Source: Brevibacterium spongiae
GTDB lineage: Bacteria > Actinomycetota > Actinomycetes > Actinomycetales > Brevibacteriaceae
Direction of reading: 5' to 3'
Assembly (NCBI RefSeq): GCF_026168515.1
Contig: NZ_CP093443.1
Coordinates: forward strand, 1,612,001-1,676,000
Length of the DNA: 64,000 nucleotides
Of the stretch, positions 1-10,369 are shown one piece after another (within the stretch, counting starts at the first letter, position 1; each line of letters starts with the position of its first letter). Under the pieces are notes generated by a model. That model saw only the letters and a list, made by a program, of their open reading frames with translations, was not told where the DNA came from and ran no database searches. The position numbers were made by a program, and so were the translations under genes.

Positions 1-1248
1 CGTCCGAGTTCCCCCGGATTCGCCCATGCCTTCGCCGCCGGAATCGAAGCCGCAGGGTCCCGTGCGGTGCTGCTCGGGCTGTGCTCGACCGATCAGCTCT
101 ACTTCGCCTCGGGCATCTTCGATGTCCCCGGTGCGATGATCACCGCCAGCCACAATCCCGCCGACTACAACGGGATCAAGATCTGCGGCCCCCGCGCAGC
201 CGGAGTCAGTCTCGCCTCCGGCCTGTCCCGAGTCAGGGAGCTCGCCGTCACGGCCCCGGTCAGCGACGGCAGCACGGTCCCCGTCGACGATGAGGCCGCA
301 GAGACGATGCGCCGGCAGTACGTGGCTCGGGTGCGCGAACTCACCCACGTCGATGAGGTGACCGGGCTCAAGATCGTTCTCGACGCCGGCAACGGCATGG
401 CCGGCAGGCTCCTCGGGGAGGTCTTCGGCACCGACGCGGGAGCCGCCTCGGTGCCCTTCGACGTGATCGGGCTCTTCACCGAGCTCGACGGCACCTTCCC
501 CAACCACGAAGCGAACCCCCTCAAACCCGAGAACCTCGTCGACGCCGCCCGTGCCGTCGTGGAGACCGGAGCCGATCTCGGTCTCGTCTTCGACGGAGAC
601 GCCGATCGCTGCTTCTTCATCGACGAGACCGGAGCGACGATGTCGGCTTCGGCCGTCGGCGCCCTCGTCGCCGAACGCGAGATCGCCCGCGCACGGGCAC
701 AGGGCGATGATCGCCCGACCGTCATCCACAACCTCATCACCTCCCGCAGCGTGGCCGAGACGATCACCGCAGCCGGCGGACGCGCGCTGCGATCGAAGGT
801 CGGACATTCGGGCATCAAGACGCTCATGCGCGAAACCGGGGCGGTCTTCGCCTGCGAACACTCCGCGCACTTCTATTTCGACGAGTTCTTCGGAGCGGAC
901 TCGGGCATGCTCGCCGCCTGCCACCTCATCGCCGCTCTCGCCGGATCCGGGGCGCCGGCCTCCCGCCTCGTGGACTCCTACGACCTGTTCGTGCAGTCCG
1001 GGGAGATCAACTTCACCGTGACTGACCCCGACGCCGTGCTCGCCGACTTCGCCGCGCGTGCCGGGGACTTCCCGACGAACACGGTCGACGACCTCGACGG
1101 CATCGGACTCCAAGGCGCGGACTGGTGGGTCAACCTGCGCAAGTCCAACACCGAACCCCTGGTCCGGCTCAATGTCGAAGCCGCCGACCGGGCGCAGATG
1201 GAGTCGCTGACGCGCCAGGTCACGGACTTCGTCACTGCCCGTGCCTGA
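1..1248 (+). CDS. manB: Phosphomannomutase/phosphoglucomutase (5' end outside window)
   Basis: Alpha-D-phosphohexomutase that interconverts mannose-6-P and mannose-1-P (or the glucose equivalents), feeding GDP-mannose and cell-envelope glycans in the cytosol. The reading frame is open to the window edge, so the N-terminus is missing. Family motifs are visible: the active-site phosphoserine loop ITASHNP, the metal-binding loop DGDADR, the sugar-binding EHSAHFYF segment, and the C-terminal phosphate-binding RKSNTEPLVR. In mycobacteria manB (Rv3257c) lies near sahH and mtrAB, as here. The mannose-versus-glucose preference cannot be decided from sequence. The internal ATG at 67 is not the start, because conserved N-terminal sequence precedes it. 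Confidence 0.93.
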   Translation, partial: RPSSPGFAHAFAAGIEAAGSRAVLLGLCSTDQLYFASGIFDVPGAMITASHNPADYNGIKICGPRAAGVSLASGLSRVRELAVTAPVSDGSTVPVDDEAAETMRRQYVARVRELTHVDEVTGLKIVLDAGNGMAGRLLGEVFGTDAGAASVPFDVIGLFTELDGTFPNHEANPLKPENLVDAARAVVETGADLGLVFDGDADRCFFIDETGATMSASAVGALVAEREIARARAQGDDRPTVIHNLITSRSVAETITAAGGRALRSKVGHSGIKTLMRETGAVFACEHSAHFYFDEFFGADSGMLAACHLIAALAGSGAPASRLVDSYDLFVQSGEINFTVTDPDAVLADFAARAGDFPTNTVDDLDGIGLQGADWWVNLRKSNTEPLVRLNVEAADRAQMESLTRQVTDFVTARA

Positions 1249-1418
1249 AGCACGCCCCTGCCTGAAGCGGACCTTCCACCCCACGAGTGAGTCTCGCCGG
1301 AGGCGAAGGCCGTCTGCGGTCGCGCAGAGCTGTCCGCAGACCGGTCAGGGTGGGACAAGCCGGCTGCTTCGGCAATAGACTCGAACCCGATCCGACAGTC
1401 CGCCCCCATGGAGGTACC

Positions 1419-2879
1419 GTGCTCGATTCCACCGATTTCAAGGTCGCCGATCTGTCTCTCGCCGAGGCCGGTCGACACCAGATCCGCCTGGCAGAGAGGG
1501 AGATGCCCGGGCTGATCGCCCTGCGTGAGGAATTCGCCTCGTCCGCGCCTCTGGCCGGTGCCCGCATCTCCGGCAGCCTGCACATGACCGTGCAGACCGC
1601 GGTGCTCATCGAAACCCTCGTCGCACTCGGTGCCGACGTCCGCTGGGCCAGCTGCAATATCTTCTCCACCCAGGACGAAGCCGCGGCCGCCGTCGTCGTC
1701 GGCTCCGGCACGCCTGAGGCCCCGGCCGGTGTCCCGGTCTTCGCGTGGAAGGGTGAGACGCTCGAAGAGTACTGGTGGGCCGCGGACAAGATCTTCGACT
1801 TCTCCGACGGTCCGAACCTCATCCTCGACGACGGCGGCGACGCCACCATGTACGTGCTCAAGGGGCGCGAATTCGAAGCCGCCGGGGGAGTCCCCACGGC
1901 AGCCGAGGACGACCCGGAGGAGTACAAGGTCCTGCTCGGCCAGATCGCTGCGGCGATGGAGGCGAACCCGGGACGCTTCGCTCGGTTGGCAGCAGGCATC
2001 AAGGGCGTGAGCGAGGAGACCACGACCGGAGTCAACCGCCTCTACCGCCTCGCCGAACAGGGAGAGCTGCCGTTCCCCGCCATCAACGTCAATGATTCGG
2101 TGACGAAGTCGAAGTTCGACAACCGGTACGGGATCCGGCACTCCCTGCCCGACGGCCTCAACCGCGCCACCGATGTCCTCATCGGCGGCAAGATCGCCGT
2201 CGTCGTCGGCTACGGCGATGTCGGCAAGGGCGCTGCCGAGGCCCTCCGCGGTCAGGGAGCGCGCGTCATCGTCATCGAGATCGATCCGATCTGCGCCCTG
2301 CAGGCGACGATGGACGGCTACCAGGTCGCTCACCTCGCCGAGGTGGCTCCTCAGGCGGACATCATCATCACCACGACCGGAAACACCCGGGTCGTCAGCG
2401 TCGAGGTGCTGCAGACCCTCAAACCTGGTGCCATCGTCGGCAATGTCGGTCATTTCGATGACGAGATCGACCTGGCCGGACTGTCCCGACTGCCCGGGGT
2501 GGAGAAGATCGAGATCAAACCGCAGGTCCACGAATGGTCCGTGCCGGTGCCGGCCGATTCCGGTCTCGACCGAGAGCGCACGGACTTCCTCGTCCTCTCC
2601 GAAGGCCGCCTGCTCAACCTCGGCAATGCCACCGGCCACCCGTCGTTCGTCATGAGCGCCTCATTCGCCAACCAGGTCCTCGCCCAGATCGAACTGTGGA
2701 CCGCCCACGATCGCTATGACGATGCGGTGCACCGGCTGGCGAAGGACCTCGATGAGAAGGTCGCGCGCCTGCACCTGCCCGCGCTCGGAGCGAAGCTCTC
2801 AGAGCTGACGAAGGAACAGGCCGAGTACATCGGCGTCGACGTGGCCGGACCGTTTAAGCCCGAACACTACCGGTACTGA
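1419..2879 (+). CDS. ahcY: Adenosylhomocysteinase (S-adenosyl-L-homocysteine hydrolase)
   Basis: NAD-dependent cytosolic enzyme that hydrolyses S-adenosylhomocysteine to adenosine and homocysteine, relieving product inhibition of methyltransferases. The protein has about 486 residues, normal for the family. It shows the substrate-domain segment [29 protein letters not shown] with the catalytic lysine and aspartate, a Rossmann loop [17 protein letters not shown], and the family C-terminus KPEHYRY. The GTG start at 1419 has a GGAGG four bases upstream. The longer frame from 1287 adds 44 residues of non-family sequence and lacks a ribosome-binding site. A TAGACT hexamer at 1376-1381 could be the -10 element. 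It ends immediately before the stop of the convergent RDD gene. Confidence 0.97.
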   Translation: MLDSTDFKVADLSLAEAGRHQIRLAEREMPGLIALREEFASSAPLAGARISGSLHMTVQTAVLIETLVALGADVRWASCNIFSTQDEAAAAVVVGSGTPEAPAGVPVFAWKGETLEEYWWAADKIFDFSDGPNLILDDGGDATMYVLKGREFEAAGGVPTAAEDDPEEYKVLLGQIAAAMEANPGRFARLAAGIKGVSEETTTGVNRLYRLAEQGELPFPAINVNDSVTKSKFDNRYGIRHSLPDGLNRATDVLIGGKIAVVVGYGDVGKGAAEALRGQGARVIVIEIDPICALQATMDGYQVAHLAEVAPQADIIITTTGNTRVVSVEVLQTLKPGAIVGNVGHFDDEIDLAGLSRLPGVEKIEIKPQVHEWSVPVPADSGLDRERTDFLVLSEGRLLNLGNATGHPSFVMSASFANQVLAQIELWTAHDRYDDAVHRLAKDLDEKVARLHLPALGAKLSELTKEQAEYIGVDVAGPFKPEHYRY

Positions 2880-3704
2880 TCAGCGGCGGGTGAGGGTGAG
2901 ACCGTAGGGGAGGGTGTCGACCTCGGAACGGAACGCATCAGCGCGGGCAGCACGCCGCTGCTGTTTGTCGATCTCGACCCCGCGCTGGCGGTGGATGACC
3001 GCGGAGAGGAACTGTTCGGGAAACGTCCCCTCCGGCGGTGCCGGAGCCACATACGGGTTGAGTTCGGTGGCGAGTTCGATCGCTCGCTGCCACCTCGACT
3101 CGGCCCCGAGCTGCGGCGCCATGGCGAGGAACTGGACGATGCGCCGATGCAGACCGTCGGGGATCGTGGTCACGTCGGTGCGGCCCAGCCAGTCGTGCAG
3201 CTGCGGGGCCACATGAGTGTGCATGGGCGGCAGAGGCCGGCTGCGTTCGCTCACGGCCAGGGTCCCGGCCAAGTAGTCGCCGAGGCGTTTGGCCTGCGGC
3301 GAGAGCAGTCCGGACAGGGCCGCGATGCCGCCGCCTGAGGAGACGACCTCAAACGGCCACAGCAGGGCCCGGATGAAAGAGTGTCGCAGCCGCACCGCAC
3401 CACCGTCATCGCGGACCACACGCAGTCCGAGGATGAGCTTGCCCAGCGACCGACCGTGGCTGAGCACCTCGACGAGCAGCGGCAGCAGCACGAACACGAA
3501 GACTGTCATGACGGTCATCAGCGATCCGAGCAGCAGCCCGTTGAGATCGAGGACGGCGAGCATCAGCCAGAACATGGCGATGAGCAGGCCGATATTCACC
3601 AGCGAATAGACGATGTAGTCGATGAGACAGCTCAGCGCCCGGGCCGCCAGAGCGGCCGGCTGGATATTGAGTTCGACGGCTTCACCGGTGATCAGAGTAC
3701 TCAC
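2880..3704 (-). CDS. RDD family membrane protein
   Basis: An integral membrane protein of 274 residues with an RDD domain over about residues 15-150. The name-giving residues are visible as the Arg in AARALSCLIDY, the Asp in the same segment, and the late Asp in LGDYLAGT. Hydrophobic stretches lie around residues 25-55 and 60-85, with a soluble C-terminal half of about 120 residues rich in Arg and Ala. The molecular function of RDD proteins is generally unknown; some bacterial members have been linked to ion transport. It is divergent from a SpoIIM-like gene and close to DUF58/MoxR genes, the same grouping as Rv3692-Rv3695 in mycobacteria. That suggests a shared envelope-associated job. Confidence 0.85.
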   Translation of the reverse strand: MSTLITGEAVELNIQPAALAARALSCLIDYIVYSLVNIGLLIAMFWLMLAVLDLNGLLLGSLMTVMTVFVFVLLPLLVEVLSHGRSLGKLILGLRVVRDDGGAVRLRHSFIRALLWPFEVVSSGGGIAALSGLLSPQAKRLGDYLAGTLAVSERSRPLPPMHTHVAPQLHDWLGRTDVTTIPDGLHRRIVQFLAMAPQLGAESRWQRAIELATELNPYVAPAPPEGTFPEQFLSAVIHRQRGVEIDKQQRRAARADAFRSEVDTLPYGLTLTRR

Positions 3705-3806
3705 CCGACCATCGTGTCATATCCGGCTGCGCCGATGTGAGCGAGACTCGGCGAATGCGACCGTGTCATCACCTGCCGGGCACCGGTGGACGGATGCGGT
3801 CTCCGA

Positions 3807-3812
3807 TAGGGT
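3807..3812 (+). promoter_or_regulatory. Candidate -10 element of the SpoIIM-like gene
   Basis: TAGGGT fits the actinobacterial -10 pattern TANNNT and ends six bases before the ATG at 3819. If used, transcription would begin at or next to the start codon, although a GGAGG also lies in that gap. No convincing -35 was seen. Confidence 0.35.
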
Positions 3813-3818
3813 GGAGGC

Positions 3819-4817
3819 ATGGATCCGAACCTGCTGGCCCAGCTGCACGGCGATGACTGGCTGGAGCTGTCGGCGTTGGCGAAGAGGAATACGCTGACAC
3901 CCGAGCAGACGACGCGTTTCCTCAACCTCTACCGAGCGGCATCGAAGGATCTGTCGCGGATCACCACAGTGGCTCCCGACTCGCTCGAAGCCGCCAGGCT
4001 CTCGGCCATCGTCCACCGCTCCCGCAACCATCTCTCGTCCGTTCCCAGCGGGGGACTGTCGGGACTCGCACGCTTCTTCGTCATCAGCCTGCCCCTGTCG
4101 CTGTACCGACTTCGCTGGGACTTCGTCATCGTGGCCGCCGGCTTCCTCGCCGTCGCCGTGCTCTCAGGCATCTGGGCGGGAACGCATCCGGAGGTGCTTG
4201 AGACCTTCGGCAGCCGCGACTTCAGGCAGCAGTTCGCCGAACACGATTTCGTCGACTACTACAAGGAGAACCCGAACGGGTTCTTCGCCGTCGGCGTGTG
4301 GACGAACAACGCGTGGATCGCCGTCCAATTCGTCCTCCTCGGGATCACCGGCGGCTATGTCATCGTCGGGCTGTTCTCGAATGCGGTCAACGTCGGCTTC
4401 TCCGGGGCGATGATGTTCGAGTTCGACAGGGCCTCTGACTTCTTCCTCTACATCCTTCCCCACGGGATCCCGGAGATCAGCTGCATCATCCTCGCCGCGG
4501 CCGCAGGCCTGCGGCTGTTCTTCGCCTGGGTGGTGCCGGGACCGCGACTGCGCCGGGACAAGCTCGCCAGCGAGGCCCGGTCACTGCTCATCGTCGCCGG
4601 CGGCCTCGTCCTGCTGCTGTTCGGTTCGGGCCTCATCGAAGGCTTCGTGACTCCGAATCCGATTCCACCGGCGCTGAAGATCGCCATCGGAGTCCTCTAC
4701 ACCGCAGGAGTCGTCGTCTACGCCTGGCACTTCGGCAGGCGTGCCGCGGCAGCCGGACTCAGCGCCGACCTCGATGAGCATCAGGCTGGCTATTCGGTCA
4801 TCTCCACCGATCGCTGA
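3819..4817 (+). CDS. Stage II sporulation protein M-like membrane protein
   Basis: A polytopic membrane protein of 332 residues in the SpoIIM family. The N-terminal ~80 residues are soluble and helical, with an alpha segment LNLYRAASKDLSRI. Hydrophobic segments follow, including VIVAAGFLAVAVLSGIWAG, AVQFVLLGITGGYVIVGL, the conserved PHGIPEISCIILAAAAGL and LLIVAGGLVLLLFGSGLIEG. The PHG.xE segment is typical of SpoIIM. In endospore formers SpoIIM acts in peptidoglycan remodelling during engulfment, but this lineage does not make endospores. A role in cell-wall remodelling together with the neighbouring MoxR-DUF58 module is inference. GGAGG precedes the ATG. It is divergent from the RDD gene and convergent with the DUF58 gene. 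Confidence 0.88.
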   Translation: MDPNLLAQLHGDDWLELSALAKRNTLTPEQTTRFLNLYRAASKDLSRITTVAPDSLEAARLSAIVHRSRNHLSSVPSGGLSGLARFFVISLPLSLYRLRWDFVIVAAGFLAVAVLSGIWAGTHPEVLETFGSRDFRQQFAEHDFVDYYKENPNGFFAVGVWTNNAWIAVQFVLLGITGGYVIVGLFSNAVNVGFSGAMMFEFDRASDFFLYILPHGIPEISCIILAAAAGLRLFFAWVVPGPRLRRDKLASEARSLLIVAGGLVLLLFGSGLIEGFVTPNPIPPALKIAIGVLYTAGVVVYAWHFGRRAAAAGLSADLDEHQAGYSVISTDR

Positions 4818-4829
4818 CCAGCAGCGAAA

Positions 4830-6116
4830 TCACAGTCCGCCGGTGACCTTGAGTCGGATGTAGAGATCGGCCAACGCTCCGGGAAGCTTCTCCGGCAGAG
4901 CGTGGACCGACGAGACGCCGAGCCCGCGCAGCCGTGTCTGCAGCGACGCCGTCGCCAACGTCTCCGCCTCGGCGGCCGCAGCCGTATAGATCTCTTCGAC
5001 GTCGCCGCGCTCGGCAGCCAGATCTCTCAGGGTCGGATCTTCGACTCCGGCGACGACCACGCGGTGGTGAGCCGTCAGCGTGGGCAGCACCGGCAGAAGA
5101 TCCTCGGCGACGGTCGATTCGTCGAGCTGCGTGACCAACACCACGAGCGCCTGCTGCCTGGACGTCTGGAGAACGGAGGCGGCGATCGACTCCCAGTTCG
5201 CCTCATAGAGCTCCGGGTCCACCGGTGTCAGCGCCACCGACAGGTCATGGACCGGGTCGTGGGCCCGGTGGCTCGACGCGATCGCCCGCACGCGCGCATC
5301 GGCGACGATGACATCGACACGGTCACCGGCACCCGTGGCCAGAGCCGTCAGCAGCAGCGACGCCTCGAGGGCGGCATCGAAGACCGTGCCTTCACCACAG
5401 CGGCGGGCGGAGAACCGAGAGGAATCGACGACGATGACGACCCTGCGATCCTTCTCCGGTCGCCACGTCTTGACCACGAGGTCCTGAGCCCTGGCACTGG
5501 CCCGCCAATCGATGGAGCGGACATCGTCGCCTTCGACATAGTCGCGCAGCGAATCGAACTCGGTGCCCATTCCGCGGATCATCACCGCAGACCGTCCTTC
5601 GAGCTCACGCAGCTTCTGCGTCTTCGACGGCAGTTCCCGACGGGACACGAACGGAGGCAGCACCCGCACGGAGGCGGGAACGTCGATGCTCTTCTGCCGG
5701 GCGATGAGCCCGAGCACGCTGCGGCTGCGCACCGTGACCAGATCGCCGGGCAGCGCGCCTCGGCGCACCGGCAGCAGCTCGGTGCGGACCTCGGTCTGCT
5801 CACCCGGTTCGAGCACATGGTGAGAGCGGGTCTCGACCGCACCGGCACTCGGCACCCAGGCATCTCGTACGTGGATCCGCATCCGGCGGGTCGACCCGTT
5901 GAGCAGTGTCAGCGTGCTGTGGGTGCCATCGCCGAGGCGGACCATCGGTCCCGGTGTGCGTTGGAGTTCCAGCCCGTGCACGCGGGGGACGAGGAAGAAG
6001 TCGACAAACGCGGCGATGACGATCACACCGGCCACGATCAGCGCCGTCGGCCACGAGGGCACCAGCATGATGGGCACGAGGCCGAGGAGAGTGAGCAGGA
6101 ACAGTCGGGCGGTCAT
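4830..6116 (-). CDS. DUF58 domain-containing protein (MoxR-associated, vWA-like)
   Basis: A 428-residue protein with two N-terminal hydrophobic segments (about residues 5-20 and 25-45), a beta-rich middle region, and a DUF58 domain with the signature FDSLRDYVEGDDVRSIDWRA around residue 190. A von Willebrand A-like region follows, with a MIDAS-like DSSR in VVIVVDSSRFSARR. DUF58 proteins are regular partners of MoxR ATPases. They are thought to help assemble or mature envelope or metal-containing proteins, but their biochemical role is not settled. The start codon lies immediately after the moxR stop (TGA then ATG), so the two are probably coupled. In this block the minus-strand genes run in the order polytopic protein, DUF4129, DUF4350, MoxR, DUF58. 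Confidence 0.92.
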   Translation of the reverse strand: MTARLFLLTLLGLVPIMLVPSWPTALIVAGVIVIAAFVDFFLVPRVHGLELQRTPGPMVRLGDGTHSTLTLLNGSTRRMRIHVRDAWVPSAGAVETRSHHVLEPGEQTEVRTELLPVRRGALPGDLVTVRSRSVLGLIARQKSIDVPASVRVLPPFVSRRELPSKTQKLRELEGRSAVMIRGMGTEFDSLRDYVEGDDVRSIDWRASARAQDLVVKTWRPEKDRRVVIVVDSSRFSARRCGEGTVFDAALEASLLLTALATGAGDRVDVIVADARVRAIASSHRAHDPVHDLSVALTPVDPELYEANWESIAASVLQTSRQQALVVLVTQLDESTVAEDLLPVLPTLTAHHRVVVAGVEDPTLRDLAAERGDVEEIYTAAAAEAETLATASLQTRLRGLGVSSVHALPEKLPGALADLYIRLKVTGGL

Positions 6117-7204
<1,088 letters not shown>

Positions 7205-7208
<4 letters not shown>

Positions 7209-8464
7209 GGGATCTCACTTTCTAACTGGGTGAGCTGATGGACGAGTGCGGTGAGTTCGGCATCTGTGCGTGCCGAGGCAGAGACGAAGACGTGGTGGAC
7301 GTACTCGGGGTCGGCTCCCGTGGTCGCCGCGATGCGGGCGATGATGTCCGAGCTGCGGGCATCAGGGCTGAGACTCAGGCGTTTGGCGATGCGCAGCAGG
7401 GCACCTGTTCGCAGAGTGTGCAGGGCCCCGTCCCGGTCGTGGCTGCGCGAGCTCAGAGCCGCTCGACCGTGCACCGTCTCCACCGCCGGCACGATGACCG
7501 GCAGACGTTCGAGAGCCAGAGGCCCGAACCGGCGTCCGATGACGAGCAGGAGGACGAGCACGCAGGGGATCAGCCACAGGACGCCGGCGAGGAACCAGCC
7601 GGGCACGAAATCGATCGTCGACGGCGGCGACTGCTGCGCCTCGGCAGCGCCGAAGGTCGGGTAGTAGACGACGAGGTGCTCAGTCTGGGACAGCTGAGAG
7701 AGCACGAGGGAGGCGTTGCCCTCCTCATCGATGTGTTCATTGGTCAGCCAGTCGGAATTGCCGAGCACGGTCAGCGGCACCGAACCGCCGGAATCGGTGA
7801 CGAGCTGTCCGCGCGCAGAGCCGGGAGCCACCTCGGTGTCGTCGATCTCATCGACCCCGGGCCCGGTGAACGGATAGCAGGCAGTGATCCCGTCGGTGCC
7901 CTTCTTCGCCTCCGCGTACTCGACCTCACCGGTGGTCACGAGCCCGGCGGCGCGGGAGCTTCGCGAGTCGCATCCAGGTGGGGACACGGCATCCGGGTTG
8001 GCCAGCGGACTGAGGTTGTCATTGACGGTGATCCGGTCGGTGAACTCCGCGACACTCGGTCCCGGATCGGCGAGGACGAGCCGGTTGCCGTGGGTGCGCA
8101 GAGCGTACTGGAGGCCGGCGATGTCCCCGGGCGACAGGGCCTCGGTGTTCGTGGGGATGAGCAGCGTGGTGTCGGGGCGGGCAGCTGCCGTGCGCGCCTG
8201 CTCCTGATCCTCGGTGGTGGTGACGTCGACATCGTGGGTGCGCAGGGTCTCGACGAGGGCCTTCGTGCCGGTGCGCGCGGTCGAGTCATAGTGCAGGGGA
8301 GCATCGGACTCATCGTCGCCGGTCAGCAGCACGAGAGCGATCACGGTGATGAGGATGACGAAGGCCGCGACGATCCACACCGACGCCGAACGCAGGCGGG
8401 CGCGCAGCGGGATCCGCGTGCTCGACCGTGTGCCGCGGGCGGCGACGTCCAACTGTGCGCTCAT
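7205..8464 (-). CDS. DUF4350 domain-containing membrane protein
   Basis: A protein of about 419 residues with an N-terminal membrane anchor (about residues 28-47), a large extracytoplasmic domain resembling DUF4350 (GATase-like fold predicted for the family), a second membrane helix near residues 310-335 (FLAGVLWLIPCVLVLLLVIG) and a cytosolic C-terminal tail. The ATG at 8464 is preceded by AGGAGG and overlaps the stop of the upstream DUF4129 gene (ATGA). The frame is open 19 codons further upstream, but that stretch lacks a ribosome-binding site. Its position between DUF4129 and MoxR genes is the usual context for this family. The function is unknown; membrane association with the MoxR-DUF58 system is inferred from linkage. 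Confidence 0.85.
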
Positions 8465-9189
8465 GCCGGTGCCTCCTGGCGGTGGACCGGCAGGCTGCTC
8501 AGGCTGCGATCGAGGGCACACAGATCCGCATAGACCTCACCGAGGTCGCGGTCGACGCGCGCCGACCGTGCCGATTCCTCCCCGTAGCGGAGGTCGTTGA
8601 AGACCTCGGCCACGCTGTGGACGGCGGGTCCGTGCTCGGGCAGGGCCGCCTCGGCGGCATGGGCGAGCTCACTGGCAGTGGCCGAGGACTCGAGCGAGAC
8701 GATCTGCTTGACCGAGAGGACAGCGAAGATCGCGCGGGATTCGTCGATGACAGCGGTCTCGAAGTCCCCCGCACGGGCGGCCCTGGCGGCGCTCTCGCGC
8801 CACGGACCCGGCTCCGGCAGGGACACGACGGGATCGAAGGCCGACAGGGGCACCCCGACGCGGCGGAACCCGGCCCGGCGGACCCGCCAGACGATGAGGG
8901 CGATGATCGCGGCGAGTCCGAGGACGACGAAGATCAGCAGCCAGGGGGAATTCGCGCCCAGGGCGGCCCTGACGAGCGAATCCCACAGCGAGGACAGCCA
9001 CCGGCCGATCTGCTCCAAGGGGGTGAGGTCGTTGGCGGCGTATTCGGACTTCGAGAGTTCGCGTTCGACCCATTCGCGACCGGTGTCCCGGTCGATGCCG
9101 GACGCGGCGACGAGCTGTGCCTGGCTCAGCTGGGAGGACACAGCGGTGCGGAGCTGCGCGGCCGCCTCGGTGAGGGGGAGAGGGATCAT
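8461..9189 (-). CDS. DUF4129 domain-containing membrane protein
   Basis: A 242-residue protein with one central transmembrane helix at about residues 83-101 (PWLLIFVVLGLAAIIALIVW). An N-terminal ~80-residue soluble part precedes it, and a C-terminal DUF4129 domain follows, with the pattern RESAARAARAGDFETAVIDE in which short helices surround a Gly-Asp. DUF4129 is commonly found at the C-terminus of transglutaminase-like membrane proteins and beside MoxR-DUF58 genes; here it stands alone. The start overlaps the stop of the upstream membrane-protein gene (ATGA) and the stop overlaps the DUF4350 start. Function unknown. Confidence 0.85.
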   Translation of the reverse strand: MIPLPLTEAAAQLRTAVSSQLSQAQLVAASGIDRDTGREWVERELSKSEYAANDLTPLEQIGRWLSSLWDSLVRAALGANSPWLLIFVVLGLAAIIALIVWRVRRAGFRRVGVPLSAFDPVVSLPEPGPWRESAARAARAGDFETAVIDESRAIFAVLSVKQIVSLESSATASELAHAAEAALPEHGPAVHSVAEVFNDLRYGEESARSARVDRDLGEVYADLCALDRSLSSLPVHRQEAPA

Positions 9190-10250
9190 CGGTCCTCCTC
9201 AGCGCGGATGAGGACGAGGTCGAGACCCTCGGTGCGCATCTGCTGGTCGAAGAAGCAGACCGTGACGAGGCAGGCGAAATAGGCGAAGAGGACGGCCGAA
9301 GACACGAGCGTGAGTCCCAGCAGCAGGCCGGCGGCGGCGATGCCGATGGCAGCCTGCGCAGTCTCGGAATCGGTGGTCGTGGCCATGCCGATGCCCATGG
9401 CGAGCGAGATGATGAAGACCAACGGGGTGATGATGAGCTGGACGAGCTGATTGGACAGGAAATATCCCAGCGCGAGTTGGCCGAGCATGCGCCAGAAACC
9501 GCGTCCCGTCAGGCTCCAGGAGCGTTTGATCCCGGCGCGCACGCTCAGTCCCTCGACCGCGATCGCCGATCCGAGGAACGCCAGGCGCAGGTTGATCCAG
9601 ATGAGCGCGAGGAACCACAGCAGTCCGGCCAGGCCCGCCCAGACGAAGGCGAGGATCACCGAATCTGCGGTGGCGAACAGCAGCGTGGGAGCGGTGAGAG
9701 CCAGCAGCAGGCCGAGGTTGATTCCGCACATGAGCAGTGTGGCCAGAATGAGCCGCCAGCGGCGCCCGGACAGGGATGCCCACGCTTGGGACAGAGTGGT
9801 TCTGCGGGCGCCGAAGGAAGCGCGGGTGCCGGTGGCGACGAGCCCGGAGAGCAGATGCGCCAAGCCCAGGCTGAGCAGGCTCAGCCCCGCCGATCCCAGC
9901 TGGGCGAGGACGAGGAACCCGGAGAGGGCATCCTCGTTGCCGCTGAGGTCGGTGAAGAACGGCAGGAACTGAACGGCGATGAGGGCGCCGCCGGCGGTGA
10001 GCAGCAGACTCCACAGTGTGAACACGATGAGCGAGGAGCCCACGGACAGGGTCGGGATGAAGCGCAGCAGGCGGAATCCGGAGTCCAGGGCCTCGATGAA
10101 CGTCAGCGGGCGCTTGGGCAGGAGTCCGCGCGGTGGAGGCGGGCGCCAGCCGCGTGAGGGTGGGGACGGTGAACGCCGCTGCCACTGACCGGTGCGCCAG
10201 TCGACCTCCGAGGTCCATGCATTCGTCTGTCCCATCACCGCCAATCCTGC
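9186..10250 (-). CDS. Polytopic membrane protein of the MoxR/DUF58 cluster
   Basis: First gene of the five-gene minus-strand cluster. The protein has a cytosolic N-terminus rich in Pro and Arg (about 50 residues) followed by roughly six to eight hydrophobic segments of Leu/Ala/Ile. It resembles the glycerophosphodiester-phosphodiesterase-type membrane domain found as stand-alone proteins in actinobacteria, but no catalytic motif is visible. I recognise only the general type and do not assign a function. The ATG at 10250 has GAGGA five bases upstream; ATGs at 10268 and 10235 are also possible. It is divergent from mtrA across about 120 bp. Confidence 0.75.
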   Translation of the reverse strand, partial: AGLAVMGQTNAWTSEVDWRTGQWQRRSPSPPSRGWRPPPPRGLLPKRPLTFIEALDSGFRLLRFIPTLSVGSSLIVFTLWSLLLTAGGALIAVQFLPFFTDLSGNEDALSGFLVLAQLGSAGLSLLSLGLAHLLSGLVATGTRASFGARRTTLSQAWASLSGRRWRLILATLLMCGINLGLLLALTAPTLLFATADSVILAFVWAGLAGLLWFLALIWINLRLAFLGSAIAVEGLSVRAGIKRSWSLTGRGFWRMLGQLALGYFLSNQLVQLIITPLVFIISLAMGIGMATTTDSETAQAAIGIAAAGLLLGLTLVSSAVLFAYFACLVTVCFFDQQMRTEGLDLVLIRAEEDR

Positions 10251-10287
10251 CATGATTGTCCTCATCATGCCGAGCAGAGGGCACTCA

Positions 10288-10335
10288 GTTCCCGAGACTG
10301 ACGATCCAGCCCGATAGGGTAGGAGTGTCGGGAAC
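10288..10335. promoter_or_regulatory. mtrA promoter region with inverted repeat
   Basis: GTTCCCGA at 10288-10295 is repeated in inverse orientation as TCGGGAAC at 10328-10335. A -10-like TAGGGT lies between them at 10315-10320. The arrangement sits in the divergent gap between mtrA and the membrane-protein operon and could bind a regulator. This is suggestive only. Confidence 0.35.
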
Positions 10336-10369
10336 GAAAGAACAAGCCAATATAAGGGACAATGGGAGC

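Noticed and set aside
1249..1418. Possible SAH or SAM riboswitch before ahcY
   Set aside because: No conserved riboswitch core could be recognised by eye; only a candidate -10 and a normal ribosome-binding site.
978..2639. Long open frame opposite manB and ahcY
   Set aside because: Antisense shadow of two clear genes; acidic/Gly/His-rich composition and no family motifs. High GC makes such frames common.
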